18,843 bases of DNA from SZUA-430 sp964561925 (GCA_964561925.1 CAZLRW010000076.1:1-18843); one strand, 5' to 3'; counted from the stretch's first letter, positions 8,027 to 15,479 are shown. A program made the numbers and translations. The notes: generated from the sequence alone by a model not told the origin.

Positions 8027-8915
8027 CGCGCTTTTTGAGTTCGAGGGCGCGGGCGTAGACCTCGCGCCGGGGCAACCCCAATGCCGCGGCGACGATCGCG
8101 GCCGCGTCTTTCACAGGGTGGCGCAAGAGTTCTGCGGCCAAGCGTTCGTCCAGTGCTTCTTTCGACGGCGCCTGCGTGCCCGCTTCCGGCGCGGCGACGA
8201 CGATCACGATCTCGCCTTTAACATCAGCCTTGCGTGCGTAGGCGGCGGCAAGTTCGTCGAGCGGTGCACGGCGCATTTCCTCATGCAGCTTGGTCAACTC
8301 CCGCGCCACGGCCGCAGGGCGCGGGCCCAGCAGTTCGGCAAGGTCGGTCAGCGTGGCGGCGAGGCGGGAGGGCGCTTCGAACAGCACGAGGGTTGCGGGC
8401 ACGGCTTCAAGTTCGCGAATCGCACGCCGTCGCTCAGGCCCGTGGGCGGGCAGGAAGCCTGCGAAGAGAAAGCGCTCCGTCGCCAAGCCTGAAGCGGTGA
8501 GTGCGGCCAAGGCGGCGGAGGGGCCTGGGACGGGAAACACGGCAAAGTCTGCATCGAGCGCTGCGCGCACCAGGCGCTGACCCGGGTCGGAGATCAGGGG
8601 TGTGCCGGCGTCGCTGACGAGCGCCACGCTCCGATTCTCGTGCAGCAGGCGAAGAATGTCCTTTTCCGCGCGCTCGGCGTTGTGTTCGCGGTACGAGTGC
8701 AGGGGACGAACCTGCCCGTGGAGGGTCAAGAGCTTTGTCGTGACGCGCGTGTCCTCGGCAAAAACCTCGTCCGCCGCGGCCAGAACATGAAGAGCACGCA
8801 ATGTTACGTCGGCGGCGTTGCCGATCGGAGTCGCAACCAGATAGAGGCCTGGGGATAGCGGGGCGTCTGATTTACTTCGCTGGCCCCGGCCGGTAGTCTT
8901 GCCACCCTCATTCAA
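8016..8915 (-). CDS. rsmI: 16S rRNA 2'-O-ribose C1402 methyltransferase
   Basis: RsmI methylates the ribose of C1402 in the decoding centre of 16S rRNA, using S-adenosylmethionine, with RsmH adding the base methyl. The tetrapyrrole-methylase fold is clear: LYLVATPIGN near 24-33, EDTRVTTKLL near 54-63, SDAGTPLISDPG near 101-112, and FLPAHGPERR further on. The frame stays open to an ATG at 9002, but that would overlap the start of the divergent lipoprotein gene by 49 nt and adds unconserved sequence. The only other start codon before the conserved core is TTG at 8915, which has AGAGG 8 nt upstream and gives 299 residues, the usual family size. I therefore choose TTG. It is the first gene of the minus-strand run. 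Confidence 0.92.
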   Translation of the reverse strand: MNEGGKTTGRGQRSKSDAPLSPGLYLVATPIGNAADVTLRALHVLAAADEVFAEDTRVTTKLLTLHGQVRPLHSYREHNAERAEKDILRLLHENRSVALVSDAGTPLISDPGQRLVRAALDADFAVFPVPGPSAALAALTASGLATERFLFAGFLPAHGPERRRAIRELEAVPATLVLFEAPSRLAATLTDLAELLGPRPAAVARELTKLHEEMRRAPLDELAAAYARKADVKGEIVIVVAAPEAGTQAPSKEALDERLAAELLRHPVKDAAAIVAAALGLPRREVYARALELKKRDAT

Positions 8916-8923
8916 GCTTTGAG

Positions 8924-8928
8924 CCTCT
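8924..8928 (-). promoter_or_regulatory. Ribosome binding site deciding the TTG start of rsmI
   Basis: AGAGG on the minus strand stands 8 nt before the TTG at 8913-8915. It supports the short form of RsmI over the ATG at 9002. Confidence 0.6.
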
Positions 8929-8953
8929 GCCGTTTTTCGAAGGACGAACGCCC

Positions 8954-10196
8954 GTGACCACAGGATTGTCAGCGTCTCAGCCGCTGCGTTTTGCCCGCAC
9001 ATTGTGGACGATCGTCCTTCTTATGACGATGGGGGTCGTGCTTTCGGCCTGCGAAGGCTTCGGCTGGGGCGACAAACCGTCGCCTGTCGTCACGGAAGCG
9101 CCGCGGCCAACAGCCGTGCTTCCGTCGGGGCCGCCGCCGGGCGGGCCGCCCGTACCGGTTGCAGGGCAGGTTCGCATCGCCGTGCTGTTGCCGCTGTCGC
9201 ACCCGAACAAGGGGACGCGGCAGGTCGCGCAGTCGTTGCTAGACGCGGCCCAAATGGCGATGTTCGACATGGGCGCGCGCTCCATGGTGCTGCTCCCGCG
9301 CGACACGGGGACGAGCCCCGAGCAAGCCGCCGCCGCCGCGAACGACGCCATCGACAAGGGCGCCGAACTGATCTTGGGGCCGCTGCTTGCCGCAGACGTG
9401 CGGGCGGTGGCGCCGATTGCGCGCCAGCGCAGCGTGCCGGTGATCGCGTTCTCTACCGACCGCACGGTCGCGGGCGAAGGCGTGTTCCTGCTTTCGTTCA
9501 TGCCGCAACAAGAGGTGAGCCGCGTCGTGAGCTACGCGGTGTCGCAAGGGCGTTCTAAGTTTGCCGCCTTGGTGCCCGCGAACGCCTATGGGCAGAGCGT
9601 GGAAGAGGTTTTCCGGAATTCAGTCACGCAGTCCGGCAAGGAAGTCGTCGTCGTCCAGAGCTATCAGCCGAACCCGCAAGCGCTCGAGCCCGCGGTGAAG
9701 ACGATCGCGAAGCTCGGCTTCGATACGATCTTCCTGCCCGAGGGCGGCACGATGCTGCGCAGCCTGGGGCCGATCCTCACGATCAACGGCGTCGATTCGC
9801 GCAAGGTGCGCTTGCTGGGCACCGGTTTGTGGGACGACCCGGCGGTCGCCAAGGAACCGTCGCTCGCCGGCGGCTGGTTCGCCGTGCCCCCGCCCGATCA
9901 GCGGCTGAACTTCATCACGCGCTTCCAACAGCTCTACGGCTCGAAGCCGCCACGGATCGCCTCGCTCGGTTACGACGCGGTCGCACTGTCGGCGACGCTG
10001 GCGAACGGAACGCCGGGACGTCGCTATACGCGCACGTCGCTTGCGGACCCGAACGGATTTGCCGGGATCGACGGCATCTTCCGCTTCCGTCCCGACGGGA
10101 TGACGGAGCGCGGGCTTGCCGTGATGGAAGTCTCGGCGGCCGGCCAGATCACGGTGGTCAGCCCGGCGGCGCAGACGTTCCAGGCGCAGGGGTTCT
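8954..10196 (+). CDS. Penicillin-binding protein activator, LppC/LpoA family lipoprotein (3' end lost in gap)
   Basis: 414 residues are readable before the N gap. The start is GTG at 8954, with AAGGA about 10 nt upstream. A lipoprotein signal peptide ends at LSAC with Cys33, followed by a Pro/Gly-rich linker (about 40-70). The main part is a periplasmic-binding-protein fold like that of ABC amino-acid receptors, beginning VRIAVLLPLSHPNKGTRQVA. It includes GAELILGPLLAADVRAVAP, VPVIAFSTDR, YAVSQGRSKFAALVPANAYG and a C-terminal lobe with LGYDAVALSA. In E. coli LpoA of this family activates the peptidoglycan synthase PBP1A from the outer membrane; for alphaproteobacterial members this role is inferred. 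It diverges from rsmI, as yraM does from yraL in E. coli. Nearly all of the protein appears present. Confidence 0.9.
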
Positions 10197-10296
10197 NNNN
10201 NNNNNNNNNNNNNNNNNNNNNNNNNNNNNNNNNNNNNNNNNNNNNNNNNNNNNNNNNNNNNNNNNNNNNNNNNNNNNNNNNNNNNNNNNNNNNNNN
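10197..10296. other. Assembly gap of exactly 100 N
   Basis: There are 100 consecutive N, a conventional placeholder for a gap of unknown size. The convergent PBP-activator and hemW genes both run into it and lack their 3' ends. HemW alone should need about 150 more bases, so the true gap is probably longer than 100. Confidence 0.98.
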
Positions 10297-11300
10297 CGCT
10301 CGATCGGCGCAGTTGCAACGCCTTCGCTGAGGCGCAGTCCCATCAACAGCGCTTCGGTCGCCTGATCGCCGGGCGGGATTTCTTCCCAGCGTTCGAGGCC
10401 GTGGCCGTGTTGGCCGACGGCGTCGAGCCATGCCTCGGGTGCGCGTCGCGTTGCGGTCGCCAAACGCTTGCCGGCGATGGACAGACGTCCGTGCGCGCCG
10501 GGTCCGATGCCCAGGTAGTCTCCGTAGCGCCAGTAGACGAGGTTGTGGCGCGATTCCTGCTCTGGGGTGGCGTGGTTCGAGATTTCGTACGCGGGCATGC
10601 CGGCTGCGGTCATGCGTGCTTGCGTGAGTTCGTAGAGTTCGGCTGCGGCGTCAGCGTCAAGTTCGCGCATCGTGCCGCGCGCGAGTGCCGCGTGGAACGG
10701 CGTGCCCTCTTCGAAGGTCAACTGATAAAGCGAGTAGTGGGTGCAGCCTTGGGCGAGCGCCCGGTCGAGTTCTTCGCCCCATGACCTCGCCGTCTGCTGC
10801 GGACGGGCATAGATCAAGTCGAACGAGGCTCGCGGGAACGTCGATTGCGCGAGGGCGACGGCGCGCAACGCTTCGTCGACCGTGTGCAAACGCCCGAGCG
10901 CGCGCAGGTCCGCGTCGTTCAACGCCTGAACGCCCAGCGAAACGCGGTTGACGCCGGCCGCGCGATAGTCGCGGAAGCGGGTTGCGTCGACGCTGGTCGG
11001 ATTGGCTTCGAGCGTGATCTCGATGCCGGGTTCGAAGGCGAAGAGGCGCTCCGCCCTTTCGATCACGGCGGCGACGACGTGCCCCGGCATCAACGACGGC
11101 GTGCCACCGCCGAAGAAAATCGAGCGCAGCGCGCGCTTTTCGTCCAGGCGGGCCGCGACGGTTTCAAGCTCGCGAAGCAGAGCCTGCTGCCAGGCGGCGG
11201 CATCAACCTTCGCGCGCACGTGGCTGTTGAAGTCGCAGTACGGACATTTCGACAGGCAGAACGGCCAGTGCACGTAGAGGGCGAACCCTGCGTCAGGCAA
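10297..11300 (-). CDS. hemW: Radical SAM heme chaperone HemW (C-terminus lost in gap)
   Basis: About 334 residues are readable; family members have about 380-400, so some 50 are missing at the gap. The radical SAM cluster motif is FCLSKCPYC, with Cys15, Cys19 and Cys22 (CxxxCxxC), followed by DFNSH. The fourth cysteine of true coproporphyrinogen oxidase HemN is absent, as expected for HemW. GGGTPS (64-69), EANPTSVDATRF, GVNRVSLGVQALND and HNLVYWRYGDYLGIGPGAHG are all typical. HemW binds heme and helps insert it into target proteins such as respiratory enzymes. I start at TTG 11300, which overlaps the rdgB stop by 8 nt and has GAGG 6 nt upstream, giving MPDAGFALYVHWPFC at the N-terminus. The ATG at 11582 would lie deep inside rdgB and is rejected. 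Confidence 0.93.
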
Positions 11301-11886
11301 GGCACGCCTCGACGAATTGCGCGAAAGCGCGGGCGCGGTGGGACATCGCGTGTTTCTTGTCGGGTTCCATTTCGCCGAAGGTCTGCGTGTGGCCGTCAGG
11401 CACGAACATCGGATCGTAGCCGAAGCCCTTGGTGCCGCGCGGCGGCCAGACGAGCCGGCCGAAGACTCTGCCTTCGAAGACTTCGGCGTGACCGTCCGGC
11501 CAGGCGATCGCCAGGGCGCACACGAAGTGCGCAGTGCGGACCGGATCGCCGGCGAGGCGCTCATGCACTTTTTGCATCGCAATCGCGAAATCTTTGGCGG
11601 GGCCTGCCCAGCGCGCCGATAGAACGCCCGGATCGCCGTTCAGCGCATCGACGCAGAGACCGGAATCGTCGGCGAGCGCGGCCAAACCTGCGGCGCGCGC
11701 GGCGGCATGCGCCTTGATCAGCGCATTGCCTGCGAACGTCGCTTCCGTCTCATCGGGCTCGGCGAGCCCGAGCGCCGCCGCGGACACCGCTTCGATGTCA
11801 TAGGGCGCGATCAGGTCCGCGATCTCGCGCACCTTGCCCGGATTGTGGCTCGCCACGACAAGCTTGCGTTCGGTGAGCTTTCGCAT
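11293..11886 (-). CDS. rdgB: dITP/XTP pyrophosphatase (Ham1/RdgB family)
   Basis: The protein has 197 residues, the standard length. It hydrolyses non-canonical purine nucleoside triphosphates (dITP, ITP, XTP) to monophosphates, keeping them out of DNA and RNA. Family motifs are all present: VVASHNPGKVREI (10-22) for triphosphate binding, ETEATFAGNALIKA near 46-59, ADDSGLCVDAL (72-82) with the catalytic Asp73/Asp74 pair, GFGYDPMF (154-161) and the C-terminal SHRARA (182-187). It starts 19 nt after rph and overlaps hemW by 8 nt, so rph-rdgB-hemW is probably one transcript. This order is common in Alphaproteobacteria. Confidence 0.97.
   Translation of the reverse strand: MRKLTERKLVVASHNPGKVREIADLIAPYDIEAVSAAALGLAEPDETEATFAGNALIKAHAAARAAGLAALADDSGLCVDALNGDPGVLSARWAGPAKDFAIAMQKVHERLAGDPVRTAHFVCALAIAWPDGHAEVFEGRVFGRLVWPPRGTKGFGYDPMFVPDGHTQTFGEMEPDKKHAMSHRARAFAQFVEACLA
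11307..11310 (-). promoter_or_regulatory. Ribosome binding site deciding the TTG start of hemW
   Basis: GAGG on the minus strand, inside the end of rdgB, stands 6 nt before the TTG at 11298-11300. No ATG or GTG lies closer to the conserved N-terminus. Confidence 0.5.
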
Positions 11887-11905
11887 CGGGTTTCAAGCGC
11901 CCGCT

Positions 11906-12628
11906 TCACTTCGGGCGATCGATCGCCGCGCGCTGCAGATCGACGAGTTGCTTGATCCCGGCGCGGGCGAGCGCCATCAGTTCCAAGAACGCCGCTTCCG
12001 TGAAAGGCTCGCCCTCCGCGGTGCCCTGCACTTCCACGATGTTGCCTGCCCCCGTCAGGACGAAATTCGCGTCTGTGCCCGCGCTCGAATCTTCGTCGTA
12101 GTCGAGGTCGAGCACGCAGCGACCCTCGTGAATCCCGCAGCTGATCGCCGCGACATGGTCTTTCACGGGCAACGACTTGATCATCTGGTCGCGCTTCATC
12201 ATCTCGAAGCATTTGTGGAGCGCGACGAAGCCGCCGGTGATCGCGGCGGTGCGCGTGCCGCCGTCGGCTTGGATCACGTCGCAGTCGATGACGATCTGAC
12301 GCTCGCCGAAGCCGCTCAAGTTCGTGACCGCGCGCAGCGCACGCCCGATGAGCCTTTGGATCTCGAGCGTGCGGCCGGATTGCTTGCCGGCTGCGGCCTC
12401 TCGGCGCATGCGCTCCCCGGTTGCGCGGGGCAGCATGCCGTACTCGGCGGTTACCCAGCCCTTGCCCGACCCCTTCAAGAACGGCGGCACGCCGGTCTCG
12501 AGCGAGGCGGTGCACAACACGTGCGTGCGGCCGAACTTCACGAGGCAGGAGCCCTCCGCGTGAACGGACACGCCGGGTTCGAGCACAACCTCGCGCAGCT
12601 GATCGGGGCGGCGGCCGGACGGGCGCAT
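11906..12628 (-). CDS. rph: Ribonuclease PH
   Basis: The protein has 240 residues, normal for RNase PH. It is a phosphate-dependent 3' exoribonuclease that trims the 3' ends of tRNA precursors and forms a hexameric ring. Signatures run in order: RPSGRRPDQLR at the N-terminus, GWVTAEYGMLPRAT (57-70), SGRTLEIQRLIGRALRAV (84-101), DCDVIQADGGTRTAAITG (115-132), DLDYDEDSSAGTDANFV (174-190) and EVQGTAEG (199-206). It diverges from hrcA with 112 nt between the two start codons, a common alphaproteobacterial arrangement. The gene looks intact. Confidence 0.97.
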   Translation of the reverse strand: MRPSGRRPDQLREVVLEPGVSVHAEGSCLVKFGRTHVLCTASLETGVPPFLKGSGKGWVTAEYGMLPRATGERMRREAAAGKQSGRTLEIQRLIGRALRAVTNLSGFGERQIVIDCDVIQADGGTRTAAITGGFVALHKCFEMMKRDQMIKSLPVKDHVAAISCGIHEGRCVLDLDYDEDSSAGTDANFVLTGAGNIVEVQGTAEGEPFTEAAFLELMALARAGIKQLVDLQRAAIDRPK

Positions 12629-12647
12629 GGCGGGGAGTTATCCTTGC

Positions 12648-12679
12648 CTTGAAGTTTGGGGGCTCAGACGCTACCTAGC
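12648..12679 (+). promoter_or_regulatory. Possible degenerate RpoH-type promoter for hrcA-grpE
   Basis: CTTGAA at 12648-12653 matches the start of the heat-shock -35 element. The expected -10 position after an 18-nt spacer (12670-12679) reads GCTACCTAGC, matching only four of seven fixed positions of CYTATNTNNG. It is in the right orientation 60-90 nt before hrcA, but the -10 is weak. Confidence 0.25.
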
Positions 12680-12740
12680 CTGGCGCTTTGGCCCCGTGCA
12701 ACGGTCGTTTTCAGGCGGAAAAGCGGTCAAACCAACGGCA

Positions 12741-13829
12741 ATGAACGAACGCCAAGCCCCCCACTCAAGACTCGCGCAGCCTAACCAGATCGGCGAACTG
12801 TCCGAACGTTCGCGCGACATCTTCCGCTCGATCGTGGAGTCGTATCTCGAAACCGGCGAGCCGATCGGATCGCGCACGCTGTCGCAGCGCGGCATCGCGC
12901 TGTCGCCGGCCTCGATCCGCAACGTGATGTCGGACCTCGAGCATCTGGGTTTGCTCGAAGCCCCGCACACGAGTGCGGGGCGGGTGCCCACGCAGCTCGG
13001 CCTTCGGCTTTTCGTCGACGGGCTGCTCGAATTCGGCAACCTCGCGAACGACGAACGCAAGGGCATCGAGGCGCAGTTGGCTGCGAGCGGGCGGAAACTG
13101 GAGGACGTGCTGCTGCAGGCCTCGACGATGCTCTCCGGCTTGAGCCAATACGCGGGGCTCGTCGTTACGCCGAAGCGCGACGTGCCGCTAAAGCACGTGG
13201 AGTTCGTGTCGCTCGGGCCGCAGCGCGCGCTCGTGATTACGGTGGGGGAAGACGGTTCGGTCGAGAATCGCATCGTCGAGATGCCGATGGGGTTGCCACC
13301 GTCGGCATTCATCGAGGCCAGCAATTACTTGAGCGCGCGCATGCGCGGTCGGACGCTTGAAGAGGCCCGCAGCGACATCCTGGCGGAGCTTTCGGCGCAG
13401 CGTGCGGAGTTGAACGACCTCGCCGCGAAGCTCGTGTCGGAAGGGCTTGCCGAGTGGGGCGGCGCGCCCACGCCCTCGCCGTCGCTGATCGTGCGCGGCC
13501 AATCGCGCCTGATCGAGGACCTTGCCGCGAGCCAAGGGATCGAGCGCGTGCGCCAGCTGTTCGACGACATCGAACGCAAGAACGATTTGATTCAGCTTCT
13601 GGAACTCGCCAAACAGGGCGACGGCGTGCGCATCTTCATCGGCGCGGAGAACAAACTCTACTCTCTGTCGGGATCGTCCGTCATTGCTGCGCCCTACTCC
13701 GACGCCGCCCGGCGCATCGTCGGCGTCGTGGGCGTGATCGGGCCGACGCGGCTCAACTACGCGCGCATCGTGCCGATGGTCGACTATACGGCACGGGCGA
13801 TCAGCCGGATGATCAGTCAGCAGAAGTAA
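12741..13829 (+). CDS. hrcA: Heat-inducible transcription repressor HrcA
   Basis: The protein has 362 residues, typical for HrcA. An N-terminal winged-helix DNA-binding domain (about 18-95) contains GEPIGSRTLSQRG, SPASIRNVMSDLEHLGLLEAPHTS and SAGRVPTQLGLRLFVDGLLE. The middle has an inserted dimerisation domain, and the C-terminal GAF-like part includes IFIGAENKL, SVIAAPY and VVGVIGPTRLNYARIVPMVDYTA. HrcA binds CIRCE operators and represses groESL-type operons, with GroEL as its folding sensor. I start at the ATG in MNERQAP because the frame upstream (open back to 12627) has no conserved sequence. grpE follows 23 nt downstream, so they are an operon. No CIRCE site is visible in this window, so its targets must lie elsewhere. 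Confidence 0.96.
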   Translation: MNERQAPHSRLAQPNQIGELSERSRDIFRSIVESYLETGEPIGSRTLSQRGIALSPASIRNVMSDLEHLGLLEAPHTSAGRVPTQLGLRLFVDGLLEFGNLANDERKGIEAQLAASGRKLEDVLLQASTMLSGLSQYAGLVVTPKRDVPLKHVEFVSLGPQRALVITVGEDGSVENRIVEMPMGLPPSAFIEASNYLSARMRGRTLEEARSDILAELSAQRAELNDLAAKLVSEGLAEWGGAPTPSPSLIVRGQSRLIEDLAASQGIERVRQLFDDIERKNDLIQLLELAKQGDGVRIFIGAENKLYSLSGSSVIAAPYSDAARRIVGVVGVIGPTRLNYARIVPMVDYTARAISRMISQQK

Positions 13830-13852
13830 CGAACGGGACCTTGAGAGAACCC

Positions 13853-14443
13853 ATGAGCGAACCGAAAGACCAGAACGGTCCCTTCCCCGCAGGCAACGAC
13901 GACGAAGGCGGCAGCGCGGAGATCGCGCGCGAAGCGGCTCAGATCGCGGGACTGCATGCGGAGATGGTCGAACTCAAGGACCGGTATCTGCGCGCGGTCG
14001 CCGAGCTCGAGAACGTGCGCAAGCGCAGCGAACGGGAGAAGACCGAGGCGGCGCAATTCGCGTTCTCGAAGTTCGCGCGCGACCTTTTGAACGTGCTCGA
14101 CAATTTCGGGCGCGCCTTCGACTCGCTCGACGGGGAGGTGCGGGCGGCGCTGCCCGCAGGCGCGAAGTCGGTGCTCGACGGGGTGGAGGCGACGCAGCGC
14201 GAGATGGTCGCGATCTTCGAGCGCTACGGCATCAAGCGGGTCGACGCCAAAGGGCGCCGTTTCGATCCGAACCACCACAGCGCCATCGCCGAGGTGCCGA
14301 CGCGCGAGCACCCCGCCGGCACCGTCATCGACGTGGCACAGCAGGGCTACACGATCGGCGGAAGGCTCTTGCGCGAGGCGATGGTCGTCGTCGCCAAAGC
14401 ACCGCCCGAGGGCGAGGATCCGTCCTTCGACACGACGGTTTAG
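13853..14443 (+). CDS. grpE: Nucleotide exchange factor GrpE
   Basis: The protein has 196 residues. GrpE releases ADP from DnaK and so drives the chaperone cycle; it also acts as a thermosensor. An acidic, disordered N-terminus (1-25) is followed by a long coiled coil (about 30-85, with LKDRYLRAVAELENVRKRSERE). The four-helix and beta-wing part includes DLLNVLDNFGRAF and the family signature from FDPNHHSAIAEVP to GYTIGGRLLREAMVVVAK. It starts at the ATG in MSEPKD, 23 nt after hrcA, with a GAGAG ribosome site. Its TAG stop (14441-14443) overlaps the TAA stop of the convergent small membrane protein gene. Confidence 0.96.
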   Translation: MSEPKDQNGPFPAGNDDEGGSAEIAREAAQIAGLHAEMVELKDRYLRAVAELENVRKRSEREKTEAAQFAFSKFARDLLNVLDNFGRAFDSLDGEVRAALPAGAKSVLDGVEATQREMVAIFERYGIKRVDAKGRRFDPNHHSAIAEVPTREHPAGTVIDVAQQGYTIGGRLLREAMVVVAKAPPEGEDPSFDTTV

Positions 14444-14697
14444 TTGCTGCCGTTCCCATTGCCGCCTTGGTGGCTCTGGTCGTCGTCATCATCGTGCCAG
14501 AACCAGCCGCCGTGGCCGTGCGCGCGATCGTACGGCCGCTCGAGCACGAGCGCGCCTCTGATCAGCATGTAAATTGCGATCACAAGGAACGCGATGACGA
14601 ACAGCGAAAACATCGTGAGATCCGCGGTTGAGGAGGCCTTCAACGGCACAGCGGGCGCCGCAGCCACGAGCGCCGCAAAGAAATCGATCACCGGCAT
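14440..14697 (-). CDS. Small membrane protein with His/Asp-rich tail, unknown function
   Basis: The protein has 85 residues, starting at MPVIDFF. AAGGGA 6 nt upstream (14704-14709) supports this start over the ATG at 14751. Residues 1-26 are mildly hydrophobic, and one clear membrane segment (about 27-50, FSLFVIAFLVIAIYMLI) follows. The C-terminal half is hydrophilic, with HGHGGWFWH, five consecutive Asp, and a Gly/Asn-rich end. This could bind metal ions, but that is only an inference from composition. I do not recognise the family. It is convergent with grpE and shares two bases of stop codon with it. A 30-nt palindrome sits 20 nt upstream of its ATG. Its codon use resembles the surrounding genes, and the good ribosome site argues that it is real. 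Confidence 0.65.
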   Translation of the reverse strand: MPVIDFFAALVAAAPAVPLKASSTADLTMFSLFVIAFLVIAIYMLIRGALVLERPYDRAHGHGGWFWHDDDDDQSHQGGNGNGSN

Positions 14698-14716
14698 GCC
14701 TGGTCCCTTTCGCGTT

Positions 14717-14746
14717 GCCGATGCTCCCCATATGGGGTGCATCGGC
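14717..14746. repeat. Near-perfect 30-nt palindrome upstream of the small membrane protein gene
   Basis: The outer arms GCCGATGC (14717-14724) and GCATCGGC (14739-14746) are exact complements. After one T/T mismatch the inner arms CCCC and GGGG close on ATAT. In RNA this is a strong hairpin with 12 paired positions and one mismatch. On the minus strand it ends about 7 nt before the AAGGGA ribosome site of the 85-residue gene and begins about 60 nt after the stop of the 220-residue gene. It has no following T-run, so it may be an operator, a 5' leader hairpin or a Rho-dependent end. Confidence 0.7.
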
Positions 14747-14804
14747 GGCAAAAGTGTGGCCCCGCCCGATCACATTTCGCGACGGGCGAAAAGCCGCCGT
14801 TTCC

Positions 14805-15467
14805 TCACGCCCGGCGGGTGCTCGCGAAGGTCAGGAAATCGTTGTCGGCTTCCATATCCGCCACTGTGCTGCAGCGCGCATCAAGGCGGGCCGCCTCGCG
14901 CCGGAGGTCTTCGGCTTCCCGCATCAGCTTAGGCCCCCGGTCGCCAAGATAGATGACGATCTTGGGGGTCGAGTTGTTGGGATGGCCGCGGCTCCAAGAC
15001 TCGTATTCGCGCCAGCGGCGCCGATGATCCTCGATGCGTTCGTCGAGCTTGCGGCCGTCCTCGGCGCATTGCGCATAGGTGCGCCCCGCCGCCAGCAGGT
15101 TTGCCGTTACCGGCAAATAACGCTCGAACCCCGGCGGCATAGGTCCCGCATAGGGATGGAAGCCGGCCGCCCAGTCGGCGGCATAGAGATAGGGCTTGGC
15201 GCCAAGCGCGCGAAAGCGCCACAACGGCCCGGCGCGATCGACGTCGGTCACAGGCGTGCCCGCCGGAAGAGCCAGGCAGGCGCCCATCTCGAAGCCGTGG
15301 CGCACGCTGCCATCACCGGCGCCCAAACGGCCGATGACTGCGGCATTTTGCGGTGAGAAACATGCGTAGATCGGCCGGGCGGCATTCGCGTAGGCGGGCA
15401 CTGCGGCGGCGGCAAACAAGACTGCACTCAAGGCCAAAAACGCGGCCCAACCGATGTTGCGGAACAT
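14805..15467 (-). CDS. Exported four-cysteine protein of unknown function
   Basis: The protein has 220 residues. Start ATG 15467 is strongly supported by AGGAGG 6 nt upstream (15474-15479); the frame is open further back to 15608 but without signal. A Sec signal peptide (basic FRN, hydrophobic core about 6-23, cleavage likely after AYA at residue 27) points to export. The mature part has exactly four cysteines (36, 64, 134, 199), which in the periplasm could form two disulphides. Two stretches (about 134-158 and 178-200) are charged and helical, possibly coiled coil. Residues 91-125 are rich in Tyr, Phe and Pro. I do not recognise the family. It diverges from dnaK with 246 nt between start codons. 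A role in envelope stress is conceivable from position only. Confidence 0.78.
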   Translation of the reverse strand: MFRNIGWAAFLALSAVLFAAAAVPAYANAARPIYACFSPQNAAVIGRLGAGDGSVRHGFEMGACLALPAGTPVTDVDRAGPLWRFRALGAKPYLYAADWAAGFHPYAGPMPPGFERYLPVTANLLAAGRTYAQCAEDGRKLDERIEDHRRRWREYESWSRGHPNNSTPKIVIYLGDRGPKLMREAEDLRREAARLDARCSTVADMEADNDFLTFASTRRA

Positions 15468-15473
15468 GGGTGG

Positions 15474-15479
15474 CCTCCT
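15474..15479 (-). promoter_or_regulatory. Strong ribosome binding site of the exported protein gene
   Basis: A perfect AGGAGG on the minus strand stands 6 nt before the ATG at 15467. It fixes the start after the poorly conserved upstream frame. Confidence 0.75.

Noticed and set aside
10158..10330. Open frames reading through the N gap
   Set aside because: Frames joined across 100 N are meaningless because gap length and phase are unknown. The apparent continuation of the PBP activator past 10297 is antisense hemW.
12627..12740. 38-residue N-terminal extension of HrcA
   Set aside because: It would overlap the rph start and the intergenic promoter region, and HrcA proteins normally begin close to the ATG at 12741.
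13454..13852. Extended frame upstream of grpE
   Set aside because: It overlaps hrcA in another frame with shadow composition; the conserved GrpE starts at 13853 with a ribosome site.
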